This document shows positions 43,801-52,441 of a stretch of DNA of 64,000 nt, piece by piece. The notes beneath the pieces were generated by a model. It was given only the letters and a program-made list of their open reading frames with translations, was not told the DNA's origin and did no database searches. Numbering within the stretch: position 1 is the first letter of the stretch; every line of letters starts with the position of its first letter. Location: contig UQSG01000001.1 in assembly GCA_900543695.1 (NCBI GenBank), positions 186,001 to 250,000 on the forward strand, written 5' to 3'. The position numbers and the translations under genes are program-made. The stretch is from an uncultured Clostridium sp. GTDB lineage: Bacteria; Bacillota; Clostridia; UBA1212; UBA1255.

Positions 43801-43965
43801 GAACCCGCCAAAGCCCATTTCCTTAAAATAGCCAATCTGACGTTCCAGCAGTCCCTTCTCCAGCTTACAGTTCCAGGCCCAGAATGGTGTCCCTCTGTAT
43901 TCGGAGGTTGGATTCCGAAACAATTCTTCCGATAAAACGGCTTCTCCGTTTTTTTTGTACAGCAT
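40882..43965 (-). CDS. GH106-like glycoside hydrolase, paralog 2
   Basis: 1027 residues from ATG 43965 (AAAGG about 10 bases upstream; the earlier GTG at 43974 is too close to that site). Same catalytic plan as paralog 1: TPFWAWNCKL (26-35), WLYDEDRFPSGSAGG, FTDEP (220-224), TGHVMEEHN, SELYGVTNWDFDFRGHK and RDYPASI, with a beta-rich C-terminal region holding a final lectin-like domain (AGKHTVSLELFGNRYNSFG). No signal peptide. It is the last gene of the serA - AEC operon, 23 bases after the transporter gene. Substrate unknown; rhamnoside hydrolysis is the family-based guess. Confidence 0.72.
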   Translation of the reverse strand: MLYKKNGEAVLSEELFRNPTSEYRGTPFWAWNCKLEKGLLERQIGYFKEMGFGGFHMHSRTGMGTPYLSDEFMEMVRFCVEQAKKNDMLAWLYDEDRFPSGSAGGILTKDPKYRSRHMLFTKRTLETLPPEEAVRTGAPYLIASYEIRLAEDGTLSYYEKREDGAWHAYCLTQEPSPWYNNQTYVDTLNKDAMDAFIRITHERYKEVVGEDFDGAVPAIFTDEPQFERKETLQSALEDGEVKLPWTFDVPETYAAAYGGADITETIPELIWDLPEGRISQARYRFHDHIAERFACAFADNIGAWCRQNKIYLTGHVMEEHNLLAQTHSTGDTMRSYRSFGIPGVDMLCDGLEFSTLKQVQSAVNQYGSEAELSELYGVTNWDFDFRGHKFQGDWQAALGVSVRVPHLAFLSMEGEAKRDYPASIGYQSPWYKEYKYVEDHFARLNTALVRGRPLVSVAVIHPVESYWLHWGPARETAAVRDQIETNFQNITRWLLFANIDFDYICESLLPQQYDAAAGGDARLHVGKMAYRTVIVPACETLRSSTVRALEEFRACGGRLIFLGACPSHIDALPDTEGRIRTLYDLSCAMPFEKEAIICALYDDRDIEVEGAENMLYRMRCDGKDKWLFLTHGLKPADKDQPCRQDITVAVRGLYAPLLYDTQDGSILELPYEIDETAKITKIRAVLYDYDSLLLRLRPFGEGSGPRKGVYDKWQSSRGVKRSLPLPQHVTCSFSEPNVLLLDVCAYAFDGGAWQPEEEILRIDNKFREMLGWPCRQGYYAQPWTVPEERPEHTLKLRFSFESTAEIKDALLAAEHAGTLRASLNGIPIKPEIQGYFTDEAIQTLRLPEIRIGTNVLEAELPFGKRIGAEWFYILGKFDVSLSGTKKTLTPCASRRSFESLTRQGMPFYGANATYEAEFILEEPSDISVFLSKYRGALVKVSIDGIVRGIIAYSPYRLNIDALPAGKHTVSLELFGNRYNSFGSLHNADANTWWIDAMVWRTEGDRWTYDYLVRDFGILAPPEIKILE

Positions 43966-43988
43966 AAGATCCACGCCTTTCGTGTCGT

Positions 43989-44969
43989 TTATAGTACCAG
44001 CTTAATCAGATACGCAATCAGCGGCAGCGTGACGATAGACAGCAGCGTTGAAACGAATACGCCCTGCGCCGCCATTTCGTAATCCGAGTCGTATTCCGCT
44101 GCAATCGATACAGTCAGCGTTCCCACCGGCATGGCAAACTGCATCACCGCTACCATCATCACCACGTCGGAAATCCATCCCTGCTTTACCGCAAACAGGA
44201 GGATCGCGCCGATCAGGATCGGTGCGATCAGCAGCTTCTGTACCGACATCATGACGACGACAAGCTTTTTCCCCATGTTCTTGAAAAAGCCCGATTTTGC
44301 ACCGGCGAGCACCAAACCGACAAACAGCATGGAAAGCGGACTCGTTGCCGCTCCGATCATATCTGCCGTCTGATACAGAACGCCGCCTCTGAGCTTTTCG
44401 CTGACCTTTGTAAGAACAAGCACCGTTCCCACAAGGAACATGATCATATTCGCATTGAAAATATGCTTCAGACCGTTTGCAATGCCGCTCCCTTTATGCT
44501 TGCCTGCCAGATAAACGCCAAGCGTCCAAAGCAGGAGATCGTTGCCGATATTGAAAAAAAGCGCATATAACACTCCAATATCTCCGAACAGCGCCTCAAA
44601 AAGCGGAAAGGCAAAAAATATGACGTTTCCAAAGAGCGTCTGCATCGAATAAACATTGCGCGACTTATCCTCCAGCTTCATGATTTTTGTGAACGGAAGC
44701 GTAAATACATAAATCAAAAGAAGAAACACAAATGCGATCCCCATCAGCTTCAGACCGTCAAAATAATTGTCTGCCGAAAAATCGGCAGACAGCATTTTGC
44801 TCAATATGAGCGCCGGCATCGTAATGCGCATTACAAGCTTAGACGTGACAAAACCCGTTTTCTCAGGCAAATAGCCTGTTTTCCCACTGACATAACCGAT
44901 GGCAGCCAGAAGGAACAGAATCAGAATCTGCATGAGAATGGTACCCGTATTCAAATGTTCGATTGGCAT
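43989..44969 (-). CDS. AEC family transporter
   Basis: 326 residues, about ten transmembrane helices. N-terminal LNTGTILMQILILFLLAAIG and GYLPEKTG, the crossing segment LVMRITMPALILSKM typical of the auxin efflux carrier (AEC) family, and a C-terminal YDSDYEMAAQGVFVSTLLSI repeat. In bacteria AEC members transport small organic acids such as malate; the substrate is not determined. It lies between serA and paralog 2 of the glycosidase, 17 bases after serA. Confidence 0.9.
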   Translation of the reverse strand: MPIEHLNTGTILMQILILFLLAAIGYVSGKTGYLPEKTGFVTSKLVMRITMPALILSKMLSADFSADNYFDGLKLMGIAFVFLLLIYVFTLPFTKIMKLEDKSRNVYSMQTLFGNVIFFAFPLFEALFGDIGVLYALFFNIGNDLLLWTLGVYLAGKHKGSGIANGLKHIFNANMIMFLVGTVLVLTKVSEKLRGGVLYQTADMIGAATSPLSMLFVGLVLAGAKSGFFKNMGKKLVVVMMSVQKLLIAPILIGAILLFAVKQGWISDVVMMVAVMQFAMPVGTLTVSIAAEYDSDYEMAAQGVFVSTLLSIVTLPLIAYLIKLVL

Positions 44970-44986
44970 GCGCGCTGTCCCTCTTA

Positions 44987-46603
44987 CTATGCAAAAAAGC
45001 GGATGTTGGATACCTTCTGTACGCCTTCGATTGCAAGCAGCTCCCGGATCGTCTGTTCCCCGGCAGCCTGGTCGATGCTTACGAAGGCCTCCGCCTTATC
45101 GCCCTTGTCCTTCCGGCTCCACTGCACCGCGGCAATATTGATGCCGGCATTGCCAAGCACCGTGCCGATTTTTCCGATAATGCCAGGCACGTCGTGATTT
45201 CGAATCGCCAGAACGTTTTCAGAGGGTTCAAAGTCAAGCTTGTAGCCATAAAATTCCACGATTCTCAGCTCGCTTTTTGCAAAGACGGTTCCCGCGACGG
45301 AAAGCGTTTTCTCATCGCTGACGAAGCGAACGGTAATCAGGTTCGTATATTTTTCAAGATCCGTGGATTTGCTCTCGACAAGCCCGATTCCCATAGAATC
45401 AAGAAGATTTTTGGCGTTGACGTAGTTGACGCGCGTCGGAACGATCACGCCCAGCAGGCCTTTGGCTACGGAAAGCGTATAAAGTCCTGTCGACACGTCG
45501 TCTTTTGCCAGATCGCCGCTGTAAATGACCTCCACGCGTTTCAGAGGTCTTTTCTCCGTTTGGAAATAAATGCTCCCTAGCGCCTCCGCAAGGTTCAGAT
45601 ACGGCTTAATATCCTCAATGTTTCCGCCGCTTACCTGCGGCATGTTGACCGCCGGGACGACGTGTCCCTCCAGCGCTTCTCCGACAAGCTGCGTAACGGC
45701 AGTACCCACATTATAATTCGCCTCGTCCGTGGACGCGCCGAGATGCGGCGTAATGATGCAGTTTGCAAGCTCCAGAAGCGGGTTCCGGTAGTCCTGCTCT
45801 TCCGGCTTTTTATTATAATTCGGCTCCGGATCCAGAACATCGAGCGCAGCCGCCGCTACCTTGCCGGACACCAGTCCGTCGTAAAGTGCTTTTTCATTTA
45901 CAAGTCCGCCTCTTGCGGCATTGACGATCCGAACGCCGTCCTTGCACATCGCAATTTCTTTTTCGCCGAGGATTCCGTAAGTTTCCGGTGTTTTCGGCGT
46001 ATGCAGGGTAATAAGGTCCGCCTGCCTCAGCAGCTCCTCCAGCGTCTCGCAGCGCGTTACGCCGAGCTGCGCAAAATGCTCCGCGCCGATATAGGGATCA
46101 TATGCAATGACACGCATATTTGAGCCCATCAGCTTCCTCGCCACGATAGAGCCGATTCTGCCGAGCCCAATGATGCCGGCCGTTTTGCCATCCAGCTCGT
46201 TGCCGATAAATCTCCCGCGGCGGAAATCTCCATGCCTGCCTGCCTCGACGGCCTGGATCAGATTTCGGAAAATCGCATAGGCGTCGGCTACGGCAAGCTC
46301 CGCAGCCGCCATGATATTGCTTTCCGGCGTATTTACAACAATAATCCCGCGCGCAGTAGCGGCCTTGAGATCGATATTATCTACGCCGTTTCCGGCGCGG
46401 CCGACGACTTTCAGTGCGGTGGCCTTCTCCAAAAGCTCTTCGTTTACTTTCGTAACGCTTCTGACAATCAGCGCGTCATATTCCTGTATGATTTCCAGGA
46501 GATCCTCCCGCGAAATTCCAAACTTTACGTCAACTTCATATCCTTTCTGTTTTAAATGCTCTATGCCTTCCAGGGCGATGCTTTCTGTTACAATAATTTT
46601 CAT
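44987..46603 (-). CDS. serA: D-3-phosphoglycerate dehydrogenase
   Basis: 538 residues from ATG 46603. Substrate-binding and NAD-binding domains (GLGRIGSIVARKLMG for the Rossmann loop, RGGLVNEKAL with the catalytic Arg, PHLGASTDEA with the catalytic His), an intervening domain (~320-450), and a C-terminal ACT domain (~465-538: NVLAIRNHDVPGIIGKIGTVL), the long form found in most bacteria and usually regulated by serine. It oxidises 3-phosphoglycerate, the first step of serine synthesis; serC/serB are not nearby. The start 9 bases upstream (46612) is only 2 bases from GGGAGG, so the downstream ATG is preferred. Confidence 0.95.
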   Translation of the reverse strand: MKIIVTESIALEGIEHLKQKGYEVDVKFGISREDLLEIIQEYDALIVRSVTKVNEELLEKATALKVVGRAGNGVDNIDLKAATARGIIVVNTPESNIMAAAELAVADAYAIFRNLIQAVEAGRHGDFRRGRFIGNELDGKTAGIIGLGRIGSIVARKLMGSNMRVIAYDPYIGAEHFAQLGVTRCETLEELLRQADLITLHTPKTPETYGILGEKEIAMCKDGVRIVNAARGGLVNEKALYDGLVSGKVAAAALDVLDPEPNYNKKPEEQDYRNPLLELANCIITPHLGASTDEANYNVGTAVTQLVGEALEGHVVPAVNMPQVSGGNIEDIKPYLNLAEALGSIYFQTEKRPLKRVEVIYSGDLAKDDVSTGLYTLSVAKGLLGVIVPTRVNYVNAKNLLDSMGIGLVESKSTDLEKYTNLITVRFVSDEKTLSVAGTVFAKSELRIVEFYGYKLDFEPSENVLAIRNHDVPGIIGKIGTVLGNAGINIAAVQWSRKDKGDKAEAFVSIDQAAGEQTIRELLAIEGVQKVSNIRFFA

Positions 46604-46641
46604 AGCTTCCATTTCCTCCCGTATGCATTTTATTCTTTGCT

Positions 46642-46670
46642 ATTATATCGGTTGTGCAGGCAATTGTAAA
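46642..46670 (-). promoter_or_regulatory. Predicted promoter of serA
   Basis: Minus-strand TTTACA (-35), 17 bases, TATAAT (-10), overlapping the last codons of the dCMP deaminase gene. Confidence 0.68.
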
Positions 46671-46671
46671 A

Positions 46672-47151
46672 TCATAAATTCAGTTCGATTGTTTTTCCTG
46701 ATAAAACGTAAGGTCTGTATGTAACGCCTGCGGCCTCCATCATCCGCTTCGCCGCGAGCACGGAATCCGTTTCCGAATATTTATCGCATAAATAGATAAC
46801 CTCCCGGATCCCCTTCTGTATGATGGATTTTGTACATTCGTTGCATGGAAACAGCGTCGTATAGATCCGCGCGTTCTGCAGCGAACCTCCATTATAATTT
46901 AAAATCGCATTCAGCTCCGCATGGCATACGTAAACGTATTTTGTGTCCAGCGGCGCGCCGTCCCGTTCCCAGGGAAAAATATCATCTGAACAGCCGATCG
47001 GCATTCCGTTATATCCGAGCGATAAAATACGGTTGTCGCTTCCTACGATGCAGGAACCGACGCCTGTGTTGGGATCCTTGCTCCTTTTGGAGGAAAGAAT
47101 TGCAATTCCCATAAAATACTCGTCCCATTTCAAATAATCCTGACGTTTCAT
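46672..47151 (-). CDS. Deoxycytidylate deaminase
   Basis: 159 residues. Zinc-binding HAEL (His in CHAELNAIL) and PCNEC (in TLFPCNECTKSII) of the cytidine/dCMP deaminase family; the N-terminal NTGVGSCIVGSDN and PWERDGAP extras fit dCMP deaminase (ComEB type). It makes dUMP for thymidylate synthesis. Seven bases after the YugP-type protease gene. Confidence 0.93.
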   Translation of the reverse strand: MKRQDYLKWDEYFMGIAILSSKRSKDPNTGVGSCIVGSDNRILSLGYNGMPIGCSDDIFPWERDGAPLDTKYVYVCHAELNAILNYNGGSLQNARIYTTLFPCNECTKSIIQKGIREVIYLCDKYSETDSVLAAKRMMEAAGVTYRPYVLSGKTIELNL

Positions 47152-47157
47152 ATGCGG

Positions 47158-47853
47158 TCATTCCCTTCTGTTGTTTCTTGTCAGTAATATCACGCGGATC
47201 AGGCTGGCGATGGAGGTCGCCAGCGCCGCGACGTACGTCATGGCGGCGGCCGTCAGAACCTTCTTTGTTCCGCCAAGCTCGTCCTCGCTCAGCAGTCCGC
47301 TTTTTCTTAAGGCCGAAATCGCCCTGCGGGAGGCGTTGAATTCTACCGGCAGCGTAATCAGTTGAAAAACCGCGGCAGACGCAAACAAAAGGATCCCCAG
47401 ATTGATCATAAATTCATATTGCATAAAGATGCCAAGAATCAGTACAAACCAGGAGATTCCCGAGCAAAAATTTACCACAGGGGCAATCGCATTTCTCGCT
47501 GTAAGCGGAACGTACGCCTGCGCATGCTGAACGGCATGGCCCGCTTCATGGCATGCCACGCCCAGCGCCGCTACCGAGCTTCCGTTATATACATTTCCGG
47601 ACAGGCGGATCACCCGTGATCTCGGATCGTAATGGTCGGACAGCTCCCCCTCGATCGGAACGACGTTCACCTCGTAAATGCCGTTTTCCTTCAGGACTCT
47701 TCTTGCCATTTCTGCTCCCGTACAGCCCGCATGCGCTCTTACCGCGGAATATTTCCGATAGGTGGATTTCATGACGGCCTGTATAATCAAAGAAAGAATC
47801 AATACGGGAACGACAAGTACGATATACCAGTAATCAATAAAAAATAACGGCAT
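47158..47853 (-). CDS. Zinc metallopeptidase, YugP-type
   Basis: 231 residues from ATG 47853 (AAGGAGG 10 bases upstream). Membrane helix at the N-terminus, HEAGHAVQHA (HExxH zinc motif), and three further hydrophobic segments (e.g. ISWFVLILGIFMQYEF). DUF2268/PF04298 family of neutral zinc metallopeptidases; substrates unknown. First gene of the run leading through dCMP deaminase and serA. Confidence 0.9.
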   Translation of the reverse strand: MPLFFIDYWYIVLVVPVLILSLIIQAVMKSTYRKYSAVRAHAGCTGAEMARRVLKENGIYEVNVVPIEGELSDHYDPRSRVIRLSGNVYNGSSVAALGVACHEAGHAVQHAQAYVPLTARNAIAPVVNFCSGISWFVLILGIFMQYEFMINLGILLFASAAVFQLITLPVEFNASRRAISALRKSGLLSEDELGGTKKVLTAAAMTYVAALATSIASLIRVILLTRNNRRE

Positions 47854-47886
47854 CGCTTTGATCCTCCTTAAAAGATGAATAAATAA

Positions 47887-47916
47887 ATTATACCACAAAG
47901 CCGGAGAATGAATCAA
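47887..47916 (-). promoter_or_regulatory. Predicted promoter of the YugP-type protease gene
   Basis: Minus-strand TTGATT (-35), 18 bases, TGGTATAAT (extended -10), about 33 bases before the start codon. Confidence 0.65.
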
Positions 47917-48033
47917 ACGAAAAGATTTTTATCGCCGGCATGCCATATGTATTTTCCCCGCAGGCGCGGCCTGCAGGGCGAAGCAATTATGAGACGGATT
48001 ATTTCCCGGGGAATCACCCGCTTTGCTCTGCCG

Positions 48034-48042
48034 TGATATAAT
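48034..48042 (+). promoter_or_regulatory. Extended -10 element upstream of the prepilin peptidase gene
   Basis: TGATATAAT on the plus strand, ~32 bases before the start. No clear -35, as is common with extended -10 promoters. Confidence 0.45.
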
Positions 48043-48074
48043 CAAGAAAAATCTGGGGAGGAGAGATCTGTTTT

Positions 48075-48536
48075 ATGATAGTCTGTTATGATATTTTATT
48101 CTTGCTGGTTATCGCTCTGGCGGCGGGGTTTGATATAAAAACGCGGCGGATTCCAAACGCCATCAGCTTCGGCACCATTTTCCCCGTGATCGGAAAGGCC
48201 TGCGCAAAAATCTCGGAGCATTCCGGCAATGCAGAGCGGATCAAGTGGCTTTGCATCGATATGGCAGGAGGCCTAGCGGTCGCTCTGCTTCTGACGGGGA
48301 TCCCATTCCTTGTAAACCGGTCCGTAGGCGGCGGCGATGTGAAGCTCTCGTCTCTGGGCGGATTATACTCCGGTACAGAAGGCTCTCTTACCGTTCTTGC
48401 AACGGCATTCCTTTTATGTGCAGCCGCAGCGCTCGCGATGATGGCTGTCAGAAAGCGCAGGATCGGCGCAATGCCCCTCGCTCCTTTTATTCTTTTGGGA
48501 ACAATACAGTTCTTACTTTTTGCATATCTTCCATAA
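48075..48536 (+). CDS. Prepilin peptidase, A24 family (TadV/CpaA-like)
   Basis: 153 residues, about five to six membrane helices. Catalytic aspartates FDIKTRRIPN (~Asp20) and GGGDVKL (~Asp91). The short form without the N-terminal methylase domain matches TadV/CpaA, which processes Flp-type prepilins. GGGGAGGAG lies about 11 bases before ATG. No Tad, Flp or type II/IV pilus gene is near it. Its last 50 bases overlap the aroF gene on the other strand. Confidence 0.88.
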   Translation: MIVCYDILFLLVIALAAGFDIKTRRIPNAISFGTIFPVIGKACAKISEHSGNAERIKWLCIDMAGGLAVALLLTGIPFLVNRSVGGGDVKLSSLGGLYSGTEGSLTVLATAFLLCAAAALAMMAVRKRRIGAMPLAPFILLGTIQFLLFAYLP

Positions 48537-49497
48537 GACGTCCGAATTCTTCCGGCCTGATCGACTGCGGTCCATCGCACAGCGCATGTTCCGGATCATT
48601 GTGGACCTCTACCATAATCCCGTCCGCACCGGCCGCAACGGCCGCAAGGGCAAGAGGGCGCACGAGGCCTGCGATTCCGGACGCATGGCTCGGATCGGCG
48701 ATAACGGGAAGATGCGACATCTGTTTTAAAAGAGGGATTGCAGAAACGTCGAGCGTATTGCGCGTAGCGGTTTCAAACGTCCGGATCCCCCGCTCACAGA
48801 GAATGACGTTTCCGTTTCCGCTTGCCATAATATATTCCGCGCTCATTAAAAATTCTTTCAGCGTATTGGCGAGTCCTCTTTTGAGAAGGATGACCTTATT
48901 GGTGTGTCCCAGTTCTTTGAGCAGCTCAAAATTCTGCATATTGCGGGCGCCCACCTGGATAATGTCCACATGCTCAAAGACCGGAAGACTACCGATATCC
49001 ATAATTTCTGAAACAATCGGCATTCCCGTAAGCTGCTTTGCCTGAAGCAGCAGCTCGATTCCCTTGCTTCTTAAGCCCTGAAAGGAATAAGGGGAGGTAC
49101 GCGGCTTGAACGCGCCGCCCCGGAGAATCGAGGCGCCGGCCGCTTTCACTTCTTTGGCGATTCCGCAGATCTGCTGTGTGGATTCCACGGAGCAGGGGCC
49201 GGCGATCGCGGCGAAATTTCCGCCGCCCAGCTTAACGCCGCAGACGTCGATTACGGTATCCATTGGATGAAATTTTCGGTTGGAGCTTTTGTAGGGCTCC
49301 TTAACCCGGACCACCTTCTGTACAAAATCCAGGCCCTGTACGAGATCTACGTCCACATTTTCCGTATCCCCGACAAGTCCCAGGATGATCCTGTCGGCGC
49401 CTGTCATCGTATGGACCTCCACACCCATCCTGTTCAGCCATTCCGTAAGAGTGTCCAGCTGCTTTTGATTCGTGTCTTCCTTCACATAAATAATCAT
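48487..49497 (-). CDS. aroF: 3-deoxy-7-phosphoheptulonate synthase
   Basis: 336 residues. Type I-beta DAHP synthase with an N-terminal ferredoxin-like/ACT-like regulatory domain (~1-70) and the barrel (~100-330): AGPCSVES, RGGAFKPRTSPYSFQG, KRGLANTLKEFL and ADPSHASG. First step of the shikimate pathway from phosphoenolpyruvate and erythrose 4-phosphate. It follows purD by 13 bases, so it is probably transcribed from the pur promoter; no other shikimate gene is in the window. Its 3' end overlaps the convergent prepilin peptidase gene by 50 bases. Confidence 0.95.
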   Translation of the reverse strand: MIIYVKEDTNQKQLDTLTEWLNRMGVEVHTMTGADRIILGLVGDTENVDVDLVQGLDFVQKVVRVKEPYKSSNRKFHPMDTVIDVCGVKLGGGNFAAIAGPCSVESTQQICGIAKEVKAAGASILRGGAFKPRTSPYSFQGLRSKGIELLLQAKQLTGMPIVSEIMDIGSLPVFEHVDIIQVGARNMQNFELLKELGHTNKVILLKRGLANTLKEFLMSAEYIMASGNGNVILCERGIRTFETATRNTLDVSAIPLLKQMSHLPVIADPSHASGIAGLVRPLALAAVAAGADGIMVEVHNDPEHALCDGPQSIRPEEFGRLMEDMQKVRTVLFPKE

Positions 49498-49509
49498 ACG
49501 AAAATCTCC

Positions 49510-50772
49510 CTATTTTCTGCCGATGTCTTTTCTGTAGAAGAAGTCCGTCCAGGAAATTCTGGACGCGCCCTCATAAGCCTTCCGGATCGCATCCTCCAGC
49601 GTGATTCCCATGCCGGTAACGCCCAGCACGCGGCCGCCCGACGTATAAAATCTTCCATTTTCCTCTCTCGTGCCGGCATGATACAGAATGACGCCCGTTT
49701 TCTCCGCCTCATCCAGTCCTTTGATTTCATAACCGGAAGCGTATTTTACGGGATAGCCGCCCGAGGCCAGAACGACGCAGCAGGCAGCCTCCGGCTTCCA
49801 TCTGATGTCAAGAGAGCCCAGGCGTTCGTCGATTACAGCGTCAAAGATTTCGACGAGGTCGGTATCCAGTCTCGGCAATATGCACTGCGTCTCCGGATCT
49901 CCGAAGCGGGAATTATACTCCACCACGCGCGGACCGTCCGGCGTCAGCATCAGCCCAAAATAAAGAACGCCCTTGTATTTGATCCCCTCTGCGGCAAGCG
50001 CCGCCACCGTCGGACGGAAAATCGTCTCCATGCAGACGGCCGCGATCTCATCCGTATAATTCAGGCTCGGCGAGAAAGCGCCCATTCCGCCGGTATTGGG
50101 CCCCCGGTCCCCGTCAAACGCCCGCTTGTGATCCTGGGAGGATACCATCGGCTTTATCGTCGTTCCGTCCGTAAACGCAAGCACCGTTACTTCCGGCCCC
50201 GTCATAAATTCTTCAATCACGATTCTTCTTCCGGACTCTCCGAACATTCCGCCGTCCAGCATGCCCTGTACCGCCTCGCAGGCGGAGGAAAAATCAGGGG
50301 CAATGATGACTCCCTTTCCAAGCGCAAGACCATCGGCCTTAATTACGGCGGGATATTTCTGCTCCGCCCGTTCCAGATATGCGATTGCCGCAGCGCTGTC
50401 GGTGAAGACCTCGTAATCTGCCGTAGGAATCCCGTATTTTTTCATCAGCGTTTTAGAAAACACCTTACTTGATTCGATCCGCGCAGCAGCGGCAACAGGG
50501 CCGAAGGCACGGATTCCCGCAGCTTCTAAAGCGTCCACCATGCCCAGGCTCAAAGGATCGTCGGGCGCTACGACGACCATATCGATCTGATTTTTCAGCG
50601 CGAACTCCACAGCGGCCTCCCGATCGACGGCTTTAAAAGGTACGCAGACCGCCTCCCTGGAAATGCCCCCGTTTCCCGGCGCGCAGTAAAGCTCGGGTTT
50701 TTTCGGGCTTTCCGCAAGTTTTTTTATAATCGCATGTTCGCGGCCGCCGCCGCCGATCACCAGTATTTTCAT
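49510..50772 (-). CDS. purD: Phosphoribosylamine-glycine ligase
   Basis: 420 residues. ATP-grasp enzyme with the N-terminal VIGGGGREHAIIKKLA, KSSKVFSKTLMKKYGIPTA and the C-terminal PRVVEYNSRFGDPETQ (magnesium ligands). Second step of purine synthesis. It overlaps purN by 4 bases (ATGA). Confidence 0.96.
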   Translation of the reverse strand: MKILVIGGGGREHAIIKKLAESPKKPELYCAPGNGGISREAVCVPFKAVDREAAVEFALKNQIDMVVVAPDDPLSLGMVDALEAAGIRAFGPVAAAARIESSKVFSKTLMKKYGIPTADYEVFTDSAAAIAYLERAEQKYPAVIKADGLALGKGVIIAPDFSSACEAVQGMLDGGMFGESGRRIVIEEFMTGPEVTVLAFTDGTTIKPMVSSQDHKRAFDGDRGPNTGGMGAFSPSLNYTDEIAAVCMETIFRPTVAALAAEGIKYKGVLYFGLMLTPDGPRVVEYNSRFGDPETQCILPRLDTDLVEIFDAVIDERLGSLDIRWKPEAACCVVLASGGYPVKYASGYEIKGLDEAEKTGVILYHAGTREENGRFYTSGGRVLGVTGMGITLEDAIRKAYEGASRISWTDFFYRKDIGRK

Positions 50773-51383
50773 GTCAGAGCGCCCCTTTCTTCTTGTTTCT
50801 GTGTGCTCAATATTTTAATTGCCTCCGGGAGAATGATGTGCTCCGCCTCCTGCATAACCCTTGCCTGCAGCGTTTCCGGCGTATCGCCGTCTTTCACATA
50901 AACGGGCTTCTGCAGAATAATTTTGCCTCCGTCTACTTCAGCGTTCACAAAATGAACCGTCGCCCCGGTAACCTTAACGCCGTAATCCAGCGCGGCCTTA
51001 TGCGGAATCAGCCCATAAAATCCCTTCCCGCAGAAAGACGGGATCAGAGAGGGATGCACATTGATAATTCTGTTTTCAAAAGCCCTGAGAAAAGAATCGC
51101 CGAGCACGGTCATAAACCCGGCCAGAACGATCAGCTCCGCCTGCTCCGCCTGAAAATGCTCCGCCAATGCTTTGCCGTAAAGATCCGTGTCATCATAAGA
51201 ACGCCTCGGCATGCAAAACGCCGGAATTCCGTGCCGCCTCGCACGTTCCAGCGCATAGGCTCCTTCTCTGCTTGAAACGACCGACGTAATCATACAGTTT
51301 TGCAGATAGCCGTCCTCGATGCGGTCTATGATCGCCTGTAAATTGGTGCCGCCTCCAGAAACCAGAACACCGATTCGAAACAT
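50769..51383 (-). CDS. purN: Phosphoribosylglycinamide formyltransferase
   Basis: 204 residues from ATG 51383 (GGGGAG about 8 bases upstream). N10-formyl-THF enzyme: VLVSGGGTNLQAIID at the N-terminus, NVHPSLIPSFCGKGFYG (Asn-His catalytic pair) and VTGATVHFVNAEVDGG with the catalytic Asp. Third step of purine synthesis. Lies 14 bases after purM. Confidence 0.96.
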   Translation of the reverse strand: MFRIGVLVSGGGTNLQAIIDRIEDGYLQNCMITSVVSSREGAYALERARRHGIPAFCMPRRSYDDTDLYGKALAEHFQAEQAELIVLAGFMTVLGDSFLRAFENRIINVHPSLIPSFCGKGFYGLIPHKAALDYGVKVTGATVHFVNAEVDGGKIILQKPVYVKDGDTPETLQARVMQEAEHIILPEAIKILSTQKQEERGALT

Positions 51384-51397
51384 AAGCCACTCTCCCC

Positions 51398-52441
51398 TTA
51401 TTTCACCGTGAGCGTTCCCCTGCACAAGCCGCCCTCAGGAAGGCTGTCTGAGACAACGCCGATCCGGTATGCGCGTTCGCCCTTTGTATCGAGATAATGG
51501 AGCACGGAGTCCGCCTCCTGCGCATCCACCGCAAAGACCATTCCGATTCCCATGTTGAACGTATTATACATGTCAATTTCGTCCACATGCCCCAGCTTCA
51601 TCAGGGTTTCAAAAATAGGAAGCACCGGCCAGCTGCCTCTGTGGATGATATAGCGCAGCCCGTCGCCTCCCATTCGCGGAATGTTTTCGTAGAAGCCTCC
51701 CCCCGTAATATGGGCGATTCCCTTAATCCGGAATGTTTCGACCAGATCCAGCATTGTTTTCACGTAAATTCTTGTGGGCTTGAGCAGCTCCTCCCCCATC
51801 GTACAGCCGAAGCTTTGTACGAATTCCCCAAGGCGCTCTGCCGAGGGATTGATGATTTTACGGACAAGGGAGTATCCGTTGCTGTGGATTCCGGATGACG
51901 GAAGACCAATTAATATATCGCCGCTCTGAAGGCCACTTCCGTTAATAATTTTGTTTTTTGAGACGGCGCCTACGGCAAAGCCGGCGATATCAAATTCATC
52001 GATGCTGTAAAAGCCGGGCATTTCCGCGGTTTCGCCGCCTACAAGAGCGCAGCCGGCCTGCAGGCAGCCTTCCGCCACTCCTTTTACGATCGTAGCGATT
52101 TTCTCCGGAAAATTTTTGCCCACCGCGATATAGTCAAGAAAAAACAGCGGCTCCGCACCGCTGCATACGATGTCGTTGACACACATCGCCACGCAGTCGA
52201 TCCCAACGGTGTCATAGCGATCCGTCAAAAAAGATATTTTCAGCTTCGTTCCGACTCCGTCCGTTCCCGAAATTAAAACCGGCTGCTCGTAACGGCTCAG
52301 ATCCAGCTCAAACAGAGATCCGAATCCGCCGAGGCCCGTAAGAACCTCCTTTCGGAAGGTTTTGCCGACGTGCTCCTTCATGAGACGGACCGCCTCGTAG
52401 CCCGCTTCAACGTCTACGCCTGCGTCTTTATAGTTGGCCAT
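51398..52441 (-). CDS. purM: Phosphoribosylformylglycinamidine cyclo-ligase (AIR synthetase)
   Basis: 347 residues from ATG 52441 (AGGAGG 9 bases upstream; a TTG 6 bases earlier is too close). PurM/SelD fold with [11 protein letters not shown] at the N-terminus, [40 protein letters not shown] and [13 protein letters not shown]. It makes aminoimidazole ribotide, the fifth step of the pathway. Overlaps the 3' end of purE by 14 bases. Confidence 0.96.
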   Translation of the reverse strand: MANYKDAGVDVEAGYEAVRLMKEHVGKTFRKEVLTGLGGFGSLFELDLSRYEQPVLISGTDGVGTKLKISFLTDRYDTVGIDCVAMCVNDIVCSGAEPLFFLDYIAVGKNFPEKIATIVKGVAEGCLQAGCALVGGETAEMPGFYSIDEFDIAGFAVGAVSKNKIINGSGLQSGDILIGLPSSGIHSNGYSLVRKIINPSAERLGEFVQSFGCTMGEELLKPTRIYVKTMLDLVETFRIKGIAHITGGGFYENIPRMGGDGLRYIIHRGSWPVLPIFETLMKLGHVDEIDMYNTFNMGIGMVFAVDAQEADSVLHYLDTKGERAYRIGVVSDSLPEGGLCRGTLTVK

